A DNA stretch of 64,000 nucleotides from Paraburkholderia sp. CNPSo 3272 (GCF_024206495.1 NZ_JAMBPQ010000003.1:1-64000), one strand, 5' to 3'; shown: positions 43,595 to 52,151, counted from the stretch's first letter. Numbers and translations are program-made. Notes: generated by a model from the letters alone, not told the origin.

Positions 43595-44329
43595 CTAGCG
43601 CTTCAGTTCAACGACGAAGTCATAGTAGTCGTTGATGCACCAGGTCTTCGTGAGCTCCACCGCCTCTTCACCGTGGGTATAGCCCACCCGGCCTACCAGT
43701 AACAGCGGTTCCCCGACCTTGATTGAGAGTTGTCGCGACAGCTCAGCAGTAGCGATGGCAGCGCGGAAGTGCTGGACCGCGCGAAGCACCGGTTTTCCAA
43801 TCCGGTCCAGATAGGCATAGAGCGAGTCTCCCAGCACGTTCGCGTCGGAAATCACGCCGACAGGAAGCGTCGAGCTGTCGAGAGACACGATGGTCGTACC
43901 GGCCTTTCTTAGTCGCGTGATGGAGAACACTTCGTCGTTAGCCTGCAACCCAAGGGCCTGGCATTCTTCGTGTGACGGCTCACGCCGTTGAGCACTGGTC
44001 ACTTCACTCGTCGGCACGAAACCTTTCGGCCGGACCATCTCGGTGAAGTTGTCCAGTTTCGAGAGCGGCTGCGTAAACCTGGGCGCGATGAATGTGCCCT
44101 GTCCACGATTGCGCAGGATCGTGCCTTCTTCATCGAGTACCTGCAGCGCCCGCCGGGCTGTCACGCGGGAAATTCCCAACGTCTCAACGAGCGTTCGTTC
44201 CGACGGCAGCGCTTCACCCGCGAGCCACTGCCCCGCCTCGATGGCAGACGTCAGCTTGCGTGCGAGCTGCATGTACAGGGGCGTCGCGTCGCTCTCATCC
44301 AGCGTCAAAAGGCGAATTCGTCGGTCCAT
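43595..44329 (-). CDS. GntR-family regulator, HutC/UTRA subfamily
   Basis: A 244-residue repressor: winged helix at about 15-80 (ALPSERTLVETLGISRVTARRAL) and a UTRA ligand domain (about 95-240) with EVFSITRLRKAGTTIVSLDSS and a C-terminal ELTKTWCINDYYDFVVEL. It is divergent from the kinase operon; two inverted 14-bp copies of the same sequence in the spacer are the likely operators. UTRA regulators sense small sugars or amino-sugar phosphates. A GTG at 44332 directly before the ATG is an alternative start. Confidence 0.92.
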   Translation of the reverse strand: MDRRIRLLTLDESDATPLYMQLARKLTSAIEAGQWLAGEALPSERTLVETLGISRVTARRALQVLDEEGTILRNRGQGTFIAPRFTQPLSKLDNFTEMVRPKGFVPTSEVTSAQRREPSHEECQALGLQANDEVFSITRLRKAGTTIVSLDSSTLPVGVISDANVLGDSLYAYLDRIGKPVLRAVQHFRAAIATAELSRQLSIKVGEPLLLVGRVGYTHGEEAVELTKTWCINDYYDFVVELKR

Positions 44330-44356
44330 CACATATTTCTCGGGTAAACACCAGCG

Positions 44357-44370
44357 GAAACAATACCACT
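44357..44370. promoter_or_regulatory. GntR/HutC-type operator, regulator-proximal
   Basis: GAAACAATACCACT, the exact reverse complement of 44464-44477. It lies 28 bases before the regulator start. Confidence 0.7.
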
Positions 44371-44463
44371 AAGTACACGCCGGCACAGCCTCGTGGATTT
44401 CCTTGATGGCCAATATTTTACCTTGACGAAACGAATTTCAGTGGCTAACAATGAAGGTATTCA

Positions 44464-44477
44464 AGTGGTATTGTTTC
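44464..44477. promoter_or_regulatory. GntR/HutC-type operator, kinase-proximal
   Basis: AGTGGTATTGTTTC, 21 bases before the kinase GTG. The two 14-bp sites face each other, 107 bases apart start to start. Confidence 0.7.
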
Positions 44478-44497
44478 AAGATGGAAGGGAGGAGACC

Positions 44498-45376
44498 GTG
44501 AAGGGTGTGGCGATCGGCATTGATGCAGGTGGAACGGGCACGAGAGTCGTTTGTGCAGACCAAAGTGGAGTGTTTGCGTCGGCCACAGGTGGGCCGGCAG
44601 CGCTGTCGCGAGGCATTGACGCAGCGTGGGAAACAATCGATGAGGTTTGTGGCAGGGCGTTTTCGTCCGTGGGGCGCACGTTCTCGTGGTCCGAATGTTT
44701 CGTGGCGATCGGGATGGCCGGTGCACATAACGCGGATTGGCGGCGTCGCTTCCTCGATCTGGCGCCGGACGTGCAGCACCTCCGCGTGGAAACCGACGCA
44801 TTCACGACGCTGGTCGGCGCACATGGCGGCAAACCCGGAGCCATAGTCGCCATCGGCACAGGGAGTGTCGGCGAAGCACTGTATGCGGACGGCACCCGTC
44901 GCGAAGTGGGCGGCTATGGATTCCCTGCAGGGGACGAGGCCAGCGGCGCGTGGATTGGCATGCGGGCTTCACAGCTGGTGCAGAAAGGATTTGACGGGCG
45001 CCATCCCCAGGATGCCTTCTTTCACGCCCTGTGCTCGGCCATTAACGTCGCTACGCGAGCGGACCTCTTCGGCTGGCTCGCTTGTGCTACGCCGGCCACG
45101 TTCGGGACGCTGGCAAGGACGGTCCTCGAATTTGCCAACCATCCTGACGCCGCGAGGATTCTCGCCGGGGCGGGCGAAGAGATCGCGACGATGATCCGGG
45201 CGCTGTCCCCCGTGCCTGCCTTTCCGGTTGCGCTTTGCGGTGGGCTCGGCTCGCGGCTGCGACCGTACCTTCCCCCCGAACCGCTCAAACAACTTGTCGA
45301 ACCGCGGGCGGACGCCGCGGCTGGCGCCCTGCACCTCGCACAACTCGCCCGGAACGAGCATCAAGCCATCGCTTAA
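44498..45376 (+). CDS. BadF/BadG/BcrA/BcrD-type ATPase, probable amino-sugar kinase
   Basis: A 292-residue ASKHA-fold ATPase with the phosphate-1 loop GIDAGGTGTRVV at residues 5-16, a second phosphate motif AIGTGSVGEAL and the adenosine motif region ALCGGLGSRL. It resembles N-acetylglucosamine kinases of the BadF family. GGGAGGAGACC directly before the GTG at 44498 fixes the start; a GTG at 44393 would put the operator inside the gene. It heads an operon with PhyH and HAD genes, controlled by the divergent GntR regulator. Confidence 0.88.
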   Translation: MKGVAIGIDAGGTGTRVVCADQSGVFASATGGPAALSRGIDAAWETIDEVCGRAFSSVGRTFSWSECFVAIGMAGAHNADWRRRFLDLAPDVQHLRVETDAFTTLVGAHGGKPGAIVAIGTGSVGEALYADGTRREVGGYGFPAGDEASGAWIGMRASQLVQKGFDGRHPQDAFFHALCSAINVATRADLFGWLACATPATFGTLARTVLEFANHPDAARILAGAGEEIATMIRALSPVPAFPVALCGGLGSRLRPYLPPEPLKQLVEPRADAAAGALHLAQLARNEHQAIA

Positions 45377-45399
45377 TTTCCTTTGACTGGAGTGACATC

Positions 45400-46353
45400 A
45401 TGAATCCGTATGCAGCAGACGCTGATGCAACAGTAGCGCTCGGCAACAACAAGCAAGGGGCCGATTACACGGAGCTAGCCACACTTACGAAGAAGTTGCC
45501 TTTGCGTGTCCTGACACCCGAAGAATTCGCCTTCTGGCAGCGCAACGGCTATATCGTCGTGAAGTCGGTCATTCCGGAGGCACAGGTTCAACGAATGGTC
45601 GACTTCCTGTGGGAGTTTCAGGAGCTCGACCGCCACGATCCTGCAAGCTGGTTCCGTCCGCAGCGCCGGGACATCAAGATGGCCGAACTCAACAACAGCG
45701 GCATGGTCGAGGCCTACAACAATCAGGTGATGTGGGACAACCGCTCACATCAACGAATGTATGACCTATTCGTGGACATCTGGGACCACGAAAAGCTTTG
45801 GGTCAGCATTGATCGGGCCAATCTCAACCCGCCGAACAAGAATGGTCGCGAGTTCAGCGGCTTCGTACACTGGGATGTCGATTCGAAACTTCGGCCGCGC
45901 CCCGTGGGCGTCCAGGGCGTCCTCGCACTGTCGACGGCAGACAAGGAAGTTGGTGGCTTCCAGTGTGTCCCCGAGTTGTTTTATGGCTTCGACGAATGGG
46001 TGAAGTCGCAGCCGGATGACCGCGACGGCTTCCGTCCAGACATGACCGGGCTGCACCCGACACAGGTCAACATGGAACCCGGCGACATGCTGGTCTTCAA
46101 CTGCCTGCTTGCACATGGCATCTGGCCGAACGTATCGGCCAACCGGGTACGCATGGCACAGTACATCATGATGGAGCCGGCCGCCGAAGAGAATCAGGCG
46201 TTGCGCGACTTTCGCGTCAAGTGCTGGTCGGAACGCGATGTTCCCCAGGGCTACGCCTTCCCGGGTGATCCGCGCGCATGGGAAAAGAGCAAATACCCAC
46301 GCGCTGAACTCACCGAACTGGGTGAAAAGCTGCTTGGCCTGAAGAGCTGGTAA
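45400..46353 (+). CDS. Phytanoyl-CoA dioxygenase (PhyH) family protein
   Basis: A 317-residue Fe(II)/2-oxoglutarate oxygenase. The iron triad is His157-x-Asp159 (FVHWDVD) and His239 (LLAHGIW), with Arg249 or Arg251 to hold 2-oxoglutarate. This subgroup acts on small molecules rather than phytanoyl-CoA. It starts 23 bases after the kinase stop with GGAG upstream. Its presence between a sugar-type kinase and a HAD phosphatase suggests oxidative change of a phosphorylated small molecule. Confidence 0.88.
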   Translation: MNPYAADADATVALGNNKQGADYTELATLTKKLPLRVLTPEEFAFWQRNGYIVVKSVIPEAQVQRMVDFLWEFQELDRHDPASWFRPQRRDIKMAELNNSGMVEAYNNQVMWDNRSHQRMYDLFVDIWDHEKLWVSIDRANLNPPNKNGREFSGFVHWDVDSKLRPRPVGVQGVLALSTADKEVGGFQCVPELFYGFDEWVKSQPDDRDGFRPDMTGLHPTQVNMEPGDMLVFNCLLAHGIWPNVSANRVRMAQYIMMEPAAEENQALRDFRVKCWSERDVPQGYAFPGDPRAWEKSKYPRAELTELGEKLLGLKSW

Positions 46354-46369
46354 CATCCAGCTGTCTCAC

Positions 46370-46389
46370 GCCCGGCTTGCGAGCCGGGC
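46370..46389 (+). terminator. Intergenic hairpin between PhyH and HAD genes
   Basis: GCCCGGCT and AGCCGGGC form a perfect 8-bp stem with a 4-base loop, 17 bases after the PhyH stop. No U-run follows, so it may stabilise or attenuate the transcript rather than end it. Confidence 0.45.
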
Positions 46390-46411
46390 AACGTCATTAG
46401 GACTCCAATCC

Positions 46412-47236
46412 ATGTATCGTTTGATAGTTACCGATCTCGACGGCACGCTGCTCAATGAGAATCACGTCGTTACCGCCGACACCATCGATACATTCCGCAA
46501 GCTACATATGCTCGGAAACGCCTTCGTCATTGCTTCCGGCCGGCACTATGTCGACGTCCGGGGCGTCCGGGAACGCATTGGCGTGCCCGCATATACGATC
46601 TCATCAAATGGCGCACTCGTGCACGGGCCGGATGACTGCCTGGTTTCTCAGTGGAACATTGATGCATCGATCGTACGCGCCATCCTCAACATGCAGATGC
46701 CTGATGGAGTGGTCAGGAATGTCTTCACGTCGGCTGAATGGCTCATAGACCGGGAAGCACCGGCGCTGCTCGAGTTCCACCAGGATTCCGGCTTCAGATA
46801 TCGAGTCGCTGACCTTCGTGCATTCTCAGGAGAAGGCGTGACGAAGCTCCTCTTCGTTGGCGAACCCGCCTTGCTGCACACAGTCGAAAAGGCCGTTTCG
46901 TCGACATATGGCGAATTCGTCTCGGCGACGTATTCCTTGCCGGACTGCCTTGAACTTATGGCACGGGGTGTCTCGAAAGGCGTCGCGTTGCTGTCCGTGA
47001 TGAAACTGGTGGAAGCAGAGCCCGAGGTTGTGCTGGCATTCGGCGACAACCTTAACGACGTTGAAATGCTGCGCGTTGCCGGTAATCCCCACGTGATGGG
47101 CAACGCACACCCGAAATTGTTCGAGCTATTCCCCAACGCGGCGCACATTGGGCGCAATACAGATGGTGCCGTCGCTAGTGCGCTACGTCAATTGCTCACC
47201 TTACCGGCCGACCGGGCCATCGAGCGTCTGGCCTAG
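46412..47236 (+). CDS. HAD-superfamily hydrolase, Cof type (C2B cap)
   Basis: A 274-residue phosphatase. Motif I is DLDGTLL (Asp8 nucleophile, Asp10), motif II ISSNG, motif III Lys in the KGVAL region, motif IV FGDNLNDVEML; a C2 cap lies between. Cof-type enzymes remove phosphate from sugar phosphates and similar compounds. It is the third gene of the GntR-controlled operon, 58 bases after PhyH, and could undo or complete the kinase step. Confidence 0.92.
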   Translation: MYRLIVTDLDGTLLNENHVVTADTIDTFRKLHMLGNAFVIASGRHYVDVRGVRERIGVPAYTISSNGALVHGPDDCLVSQWNIDASIVRAILNMQMPDGVVRNVFTSAEWLIDREAPALLEFHQDSGFRYRVADLRAFSGEGVTKLLFVGEPALLHTVEKAVSSTYGEFVSATYSLPDCLELMARGVSKGVALLSVMKLVEAEPEVVLAFGDNLNDVEMLRVAGNPHVMGNAHPKLFELFPNAAHIGRNTDGAVASALRQLLTLPADRAIERLA

Positions 47237-47604
47237 CCTGCGAGTTCCATTCCCGTATTTCGGTCGATTGGAGGGGGGAAGCAGAAAACCGGAGAAGCTG
47301 TCCTCTGCGGGAACGATGCCTCCGAAGCCGCTCGGCGTTATTCGCCATTTGCCCGCGCTAGGCCGCTGTTCCCTGGAACCGGCCGTCGCTGCGACGCTAG
47401 CGCGTAAGACCGCTTCGGGTCGGCTACGGAAGTTCGAGACCAAAGCGTCGGAGGGACCGGACATCCGACTTCGAATTTCCGGGTTCGGCCACAACCGGCC
47501 GTTCGACATCGACGCATGAATCGTCGACAATTAGGTTCGTCGCCTCTACCGGCATCTGTCCGGCCATCCCTGTTGAAGGCGGAAAAACCTTGGAGGAGTC
47601 TTCT
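47237..47604. other. Accessory intergenic region, repeat-like non-coding sequence
   Basis: No gene is convincing. The part at about 47395-47515 is rich in short imperfect dyads around CGGCCGTTCG and CGACCGGCC-type words, and a similar word set recurs at 47925-47990, so these look like dispersed non-coding repeats of the kind found between genes in this bacterial group. This is an impression; I cannot align other copies. Confidence 0.35.
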
Positions 47605-47922
47605 GTGGCATGCGCCCGATGCGAGGACCTTCGCGTTCGGTATGCAATCAGGCATCCTCGAGAGCTACGCAAAGCGATACAGATCGCAGCGGAGAACATC
47701 GCAGATAAAACGCTCGTAGAAGTGATTCCCGACAGCCCTTGGGTCTCCGTCTCATTTGACAAACTCGCGGCGGGTGCCGCATGGGACGACTACGTCGAGT
47801 ACCATTTTCGCTGCCGGCATTGCAATGAAGCTTTTTGGTTGCGCGCGGAAACGTATCACGGTAGCGGTGGGTACTGGGAACCGAAAGACCCAGCTTCGAT
47901 ACGCGACAACATCACCAACTAG
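47605..47922 (+). CDS. Orphan small protein with two CxxC pairs
   Basis: About 105 residues from a GTG at 47605 with GGAGGAG upstream. It has CARC at residues 3-6 and CRHC near 70-73, which could make one zinc site joining two halves, plus VEYHFRCRHCNEAFWLRAETYHGSGGYW. The size, acidic end and accessory location recall immunity or antitoxin proteins next to polymorphic toxins, but no toxin gene is present. Function not recognised. Confidence 0.6.
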   Translation: MACARCEDLRVRYAIRHPRELRKAIQIAAENIADKTLVEVIPDSPWVSVSFDKLAAGAAWDDYVEYHFRCRHCNEAFWLRAETYHGSGGYWEPKDPASIRDNITN

Positions 47923-48024
47923 CCGCGAACGGCCAGGAGCGGCCGATAGACGTCTGTGCCGGATTCTTCGGCAATCTGCAACGACCGGCCACAACTTGAT
48001 GTCGTTAAACAAATTTTCTTCGAC

Positions 48025-48378
48025 ATGGCACACGAATACCTCGTCATTTTTCAATACCACGAGCCTGAACCCCGACAGCTATTCGAGCGCGGAGTGATCG
48101 AAGACTATGAATCGACGACCGGAGTTTTCATCGCGGCGGAGTCAGCAGAAGATGCTTTGATTTGGTGCGAGGCAATCGCCCAAGAGGTCCTTTGGCGCTG
48201 CAATGACGACAGGTCGATAGATTGGAAGCGGTTGGGGTATTCGTGTTGGATTGAATCCGATCCCGACACATCGTCATGGAGTCATTGTTTGGGCTTCTTT
48301 CAGCATGTGCGGGTGGATGAAATGCCCAATGTCGACGCCATGGGTACTAACGCCTACGTTATCTGGCAGAAGGGATAG
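48025..48378 (+). CDS. Orphan small acidic protein, immunity-like
   Basis: About 117 residues, strongly acidic, beginning MAHEYLVIFQYHEPEP, with a predicted alpha/beta layout and Trp-rich strands (EVLWRCN, YSCWIES). Base composition at its start is lower in GC than the neighbours. No family was recognised. The pattern of a short acidic orphan in a patch with an integrase remnant suits an orphan immunity gene. The start is uncertain: the frame is open to 47956 and the ATG has no clear ribosome site. Confidence 0.55.
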   Translation: MAHEYLVIFQYHEPEPRQLFERGVIEDYESTTGVFIAAESAEDALIWCEAIAQEVLWRCNDDRSIDWKRLGYSCWIESDPDTSSWSHCLGFFQHVRVDEMPNVDAMGTNAYVIWQKG

Positions 48379-48462
48379 CGCGACTCTCCCACCACACGCC
48401 GTCCCAATGATCGGTTTTGAGAAATGCGAGGGACCGCTTCGGCTCGCGAAGTGTCTCTCGCT

Positions 48463-49217
48463 TCACATTTCAGCGCTCATACGCCAATGCGTGCCGCCGA
48501 CGCCGCCTTTCATTCGCTCCTGGGGGATCAGCCGCCGGCCTCCATCAAGATCGAGCTCAGCCCATTCCATGCCTCGTGCCTCGGCCGGCCGAACCGCCGT
48601 GTGCAGCAGAACGAACGTGCACGCGCGCGTAAGCTCGTGCGGCCCAATGCCCGCAAGGTGCGCTCGCATGAACACGGGTGCATCGGTATGCAGGATCGCG
48701 GGGCGGTGCTTTGGCTTCGACTGCCACGCGCTTCTGCTCGGCAGCAAGGAGCGCGCGCTTGGCACCGGATTACACATCACGTGCTCCGGGTACGCCGCGA
48801 ACTCCCATTCCATGATTGCGCTAGCACGCTGAAAGACGTTATCCGCGACACGCGGGCACTCGATCCATGCGGACGCGAGCGCATCGGAAAAGTCACGCGG
48901 CTTGAGCGTATCGACCCGGCGCGCCAGCAGCGGCGCCAGGTGCGCTTTCACGCTACTGAGCCACCGCAGCGCGTTTCTTCGGCTTGCTTCCAGCCCCCCA
49001 TTTCACGGCGCTTACGTGTCGTGGAGCCCACGTAGCGTAGCGCCCACTTGCCGCCGTTAGCATTGGGTCGAATCATTAGTCCGGGTACCTGACTATCAAT
49101 GAGCGGCATGTCGCCGGGTTTCGGGTTGCGCAGCGCGCGGTGGGTCAGCATCGGCATAGGGTATTTCCCAGGATTTGACCCACCATCTAGCCCACCATCT
49201 AGCCCCCCACTGGACAC
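48463..49217 (-). pseudogene. Decayed P4-type tyrosine integrase
   Basis: Two adjacent frames on the minus strand hold integrase parts. 49217-48948 encodes the N-terminal arm-binding domain (LTHRALRNPKPGDMPL, GLMIRPNANGGKWALRY, TRKRREMG). 48951-48463 encodes the core-binding domain (LAPLLARRVDTLKPRDFSDALA) and the start of the catalytic domain with the first active Arg (HTAVRPAEARGMEW). Sequence between the two domains is lost, and the HxxR and Tyr part is missing. The gene cannot be active. No tRNA or att repeat was found beside it. Confidence 0.8.
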
Positions 49218-49332
49218 ATGGCAGCAGTCGGAACAAAATGGATCGAACCGGACTGATTATGTTGGCAACCTATTGATTCTACAGTGAAATTTTGAAACTC
49301 CCGTGGGTCATACTGGATAAATCTGTACAACA

Positions 49333-51399
49333 ATGGATCGACAAATGGATTACAGTCCCGAAGCCATCCGCACGATCGCTCTGGTCGGCCATGCCGGATG
49401 CGGCAAGACCTCGCTTGCCGAAGCACTCCTGCACCAGGGCGGCGCGATTCACGCACCAGGCAGCGTGAATCGCGGCACCGCCCTCTGCGATTTCGATCCC
49501 CTCGAACGCAAATACCACCACTCCCTCAACTCCGCCATCGCCCACCTCGACCACCAGGACACGCGCGTCTACCTGCTCGACACACCCGGCTACCCCGACT
49601 TCGCCGGCATGTCGATGAGCGCGCTGCCCGCGGTGGAAACGGCAGCCATCGTCATCAATGCGCGCACCGGCATCGAAATGACGACGACGCGCATGATGGC
49701 GTACGCGCAGCAGCGCAAGCTGTGCCGGATGATCATCGTGAACGGCATCGACGCGGACAAGGTCGATTTGCCGGGGCTGCTCGAGCAGATCCAGGAGACC
49801 TTCGGCAAGACCTGCCTGCCGATCAATCTGCCTGCGCAAGGCGGCCGCGAAGTGGTGGACTGCTTTTTCAATCCGGCTGGCGAGGCCGATTTCTATTCCG
49901 TGGAGGCAGCGCACAATGCGCTCGTCGACCAGGTGATCGAACTCGATCCCGCGCTGATGGAGTTGTACCTCGAACAGGGCGAAGCCATCAGCCCCGAGCA
50001 ACTGCACGAGCCGTTCGAGCGCGCGTTGCGCGAAGGCCATCTCGTGCCGGTGTGCTTCACCTCCACGGCGACGGGTGCGGGCATCGCGCAACTGCTCGAC
50101 GTGTTCGTGCGGCTCTTGCCCAATGTCACCGAAGGCAATCCGCCGCTGTTCTACCGCGAAGTCGAGGGCAAGGAAGGCAAGGAGCCCGTGCGCGCCGAGC
50201 CGCATGCCGACAAACACGTGCTCGCGCATGTGTTCAAGATTGTGATGGACCCGTATATCGGCAAGGTGGCCGTGTTTCGCATTCATCAGGGCACGGTGAC
50301 GCGCGACAGCCAGCTTTATATCGGTGATGCGCGACAGCCGTTCAAGGTGGCGCATCTGCTGATGCTGCAGGGCAAGGAGCATACGGAGGTGCAGCGCGCG
50401 GGGCCCGGCCATATCTGCGCGGTGGCGAAGGCTGACGATATCGGCTTCGACGCCGTGCTGCACGACGCGCCCGAAGACGGCAACATCCACCTCACGCCGC
50501 CTGCGTTTCCCAATCCGATTTACGGTCTCGCTATCGAGCCTGCGCGGCCCGGCAATGAGCAACGCGTGTGGGAAGTGCTGCAAAAGCTCGCGGCAGAAGA
50601 CCCTTGCCTGCAGATCGACCACCCCGAAGGGACCAATGAAACCGTGGTCCGCGGACTGGGCGAACTGCACTTGCGCTACATGCTGGAGCGGCTCACCGAT
50701 CAGTACAAACTCGAAGTCGTGACGCGTCCGCCGACGATTGCGTGGCGCGAGACGATTGGCGGCAAAGCCGAAGGCCATTGCCGCCACAAGAAACAGACGG
50801 GCGGCGCGGGCCAGTTCGGCGAAGTCATGCTGCGCGTCGAGCCCCTGCCGCGCGGCGCGGGCTTCGAGTTCGTGGATGCCGTGAAAGGCGGCGCGATTCC
50901 TTCGCAGTTTATGCCCGCGGTGGAAAAAGGCATCTTGCAGGTGATCGACAGCGGTCCGCTCGCGGGCTTTCCCATGCAGGACGTGCGGGTGATTGTGTAC
51001 GACGGCAAGCACCATCCGGTGGATTCGAAAGAAGTGGCGTTCGTCACCGCCGGCCGCAAGGCGTTTATCGATGCGGTGCTGAAAGCGCAGCCTATCGTGC
51101 TCGAACCGATTGTCGATATCGAGGTGATGACGCCCGAGGCCGCGATGGGCGACATCATCGGCGATCTTTCCTCGCGGCGTGGGCAGGTGCACGGCACGCG
51201 CACGGTGGGCGGGCAGGCCATGGTCATTGCGGGGAAAGTGCCGCTTGCCGAACTCAACGATTACCAGTCGCGACTGAATTCGCTCGCGGGCGGCCATGGG
51301 AACTACAGCATCCAGTTGAGCCACTACGATCCGGTGCCGCCAACGCATCAGGAAAAGCTCGCGGCGCAGCATAAGGGCCGGGGGGAGAGTGTGGAGTGA
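49333..51399 (+). CDS. Elongation factor G-like protein (EF-G paralogue)
   Basis: A 688-residue translational GTPase-like protein with G1 GHAGCGKT (19-26), G3 DTPGYPDF (83-90) and EF-G domains II to V, including GGAGQFGEV and the C-terminal EPIVDIEVMTPE. The G4 motif, normally NKxD, reads NGID (137-140), so guanine specificity may be weakened. The likely ribosomal EF-G sits in the str operon elsewhere; this stand-alone copy has no ribosomal genes near it. Such EF-G2-like proteins often have altered GTPase or ribosome functions. The start has a poor ribosome site. Confidence 0.88.
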   Translation: MDRQMDYSPEAIRTIALVGHAGCGKTSLAEALLHQGGAIHAPGSVNRGTALCDFDPLERKYHHSLNSAIAHLDHQDTRVYLLDTPGYPDFAGMSMSALPAVETAAIVINARTGIEMTTTRMMAYAQQRKLCRMIIVNGIDADKVDLPGLLEQIQETFGKTCLPINLPAQGGREVVDCFFNPAGEADFYSVEAAHNALVDQVIELDPALMELYLEQGEAISPEQLHEPFERALREGHLVPVCFTSTATGAGIAQLLDVFVRLLPNVTEGNPPLFYREVEGKEGKEPVRAEPHADKHVLAHVFKIVMDPYIGKVAVFRIHQGTVTRDSQLYIGDARQPFKVAHLLMLQGKEHTEVQRAGPGHICAVAKADDIGFDAVLHDAPEDGNIHLTPPAFPNPIYGLAIEPARPGNEQRVWEVLQKLAAEDPCLQIDHPEGTNETVVRGLGELHLRYMLERLTDQYKLEVVTRPPTIAWRETIGGKAEGHCRHKKQTGGAGQFGEVMLRVEPLPRGAGFEFVDAVKGGAIPSQFMPAVEKGILQVIDSGPLAGFPMQDVRVIVYDGKHHPVDSKEVAFVTAGRKAFIDAVLKAQPIVLEPIVDIEVMTPEAAMGDIIGDLSSRRGQVHGTRTVGGQAMVIAGKVPLAELNDYQSRLNSLAGGHGNYSIQLSHYDPVPPTHQEKLAAQHKGRGESVE

Positions 51400-51419
51400 G
51401 GGGCTTGAAAGCGGGGCTA

Positions 51420-51448
51420 TTGATTAGGAAACGAACATTTCCTATAAT
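51420..51448 (+). promoter_or_regulatory. TetR operator inside the regulator's own promoter
   Basis: -35 TTGATT (51420-51425), 17-base spacer, -10 TATAAT (51443-51448). The palindrome GGAAACGAACATTTCC fills the spacer at 51427-51442. The predicted start point is at or next to the ATG at 51455, so the mRNA may be leaderless. Confidence 0.8.
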
Positions 51449-51454
51449 GCCGCC

Positions 51455-52075
51455 ATGGCATCCGACCACCCATCCCAACCGCTGGCCCGCTCCCCCGGCC
51501 GCCCGCGTGAATTCGACATGGCAACCGTCGTGAACGGCGCCGTGCGCGTCTTCCGCGAGCGAGGCTACCACGCCACCTCCGTAGGCGATCTCAGCGAAGC
51601 AACGGGCCTGACCGCAGGCAGCCTCTACAAAGCCTTCGGTGACAAGCGCGGCGTCTTTCTCGCCGCGTTCGACCACTACGTCACCACGCGCAACGCCGAA
51701 TTGCGCCGCCGCATCGACAAGCAGTCCAAAGCAAGCGGGAAGATTCGCGTCATCTTCCTCTTCTACGCCGAATCGTCCCACGGCAGCGAGGGGCGGCGCG
51801 GATGCCTCGTGGTTTCCAGCGCAACGGCGCTCGCCACTTTCGACGACGAAGTCGCCACACGCATCGAAGCCGCCATGCGGCGCACCGAAGAGATGCTCCG
51901 CGAACTCCTCCAGCAAGGCCAGGAAGACGGTTCGGTCGCAGCGGAAATCCATGTCCCGGCCATGGCGCGCACCTTGCTCGCCCTGCTCCACGGCTTTCGT
52001 TTGCTAGGCAAATCCGGTCGCACGCAGCGCGACATGCTAGCCGCCGCCGACGAAGCCATGCGTTTGCTGCGTTGA
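51455..52075 (+). CDS. TetR/AcrR-family regulator
   Basis: A 206-residue repressor with the HTH at about 24-68 (VRVFRERGYHATSVGDLSEATGLTAGSLYKAFGDK) and a TetR_C-type ligand domain containing the motif RRGCLVVSSA, which is typical of regulators of small hydrolase or reductase genes. It precedes an alpha/beta hydrolase gene on the same strand; both have the same palindrome in front, so it should repress itself and the hydrolase. Confidence 0.92.
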   Translation: MASDHPSQPLARSPGRPREFDMATVVNGAVRVFRERGYHATSVGDLSEATGLTAGSLYKAFGDKRGVFLAAFDHYVTTRNAELRRRIDKQSKASGKIRVIFLFYAESSHGSEGRRGCLVVSSATALATFDDEVATRIEAAMRRTEEMLRELLQQGQEDGSVAAEIHVPAMARTLLALLHGFRLLGKSGRTQRDMLAAADEAMRLLR

Positions 52076-52093
52076 AAATTTTTTGGCCAATTT

Positions 52094-52109
52094 GGAAATG
52101 ATTATTTCC
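52094..52109 (+). promoter_or_regulatory. TetR operator before the alpha/beta hydrolase
   Basis: GGAAATGATTATTTCC, inside the longer perfect dyad TTGGAAAT-GATT-ATTTCCAA (52092-52111). It matches the operator at 51427-51442 at 13 of 16 positions with all arm bases in common, and lies 43 bases before the hydrolase ATG. Confidence 0.8.
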
Positions 52110-52151
52110 AATCTACGCCTGCGTTCCTCAAGTCCACAGGAGCTTCACGTC

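Noticed and set aside
49218..49332. Possible tRNA or attachment site next to the integrase remnant
   Set aside because: I could not fold a cloverleaf or find a direct repeat there.
49279..51372. A 697-residue open frame on the minus strand opposite the EF-G gene
   Set aside because: It is the reverse shadow of a GC-rich gene: no domain, His/Arg-rich composition, and the EF-G frame on the other strand has all family motifs.
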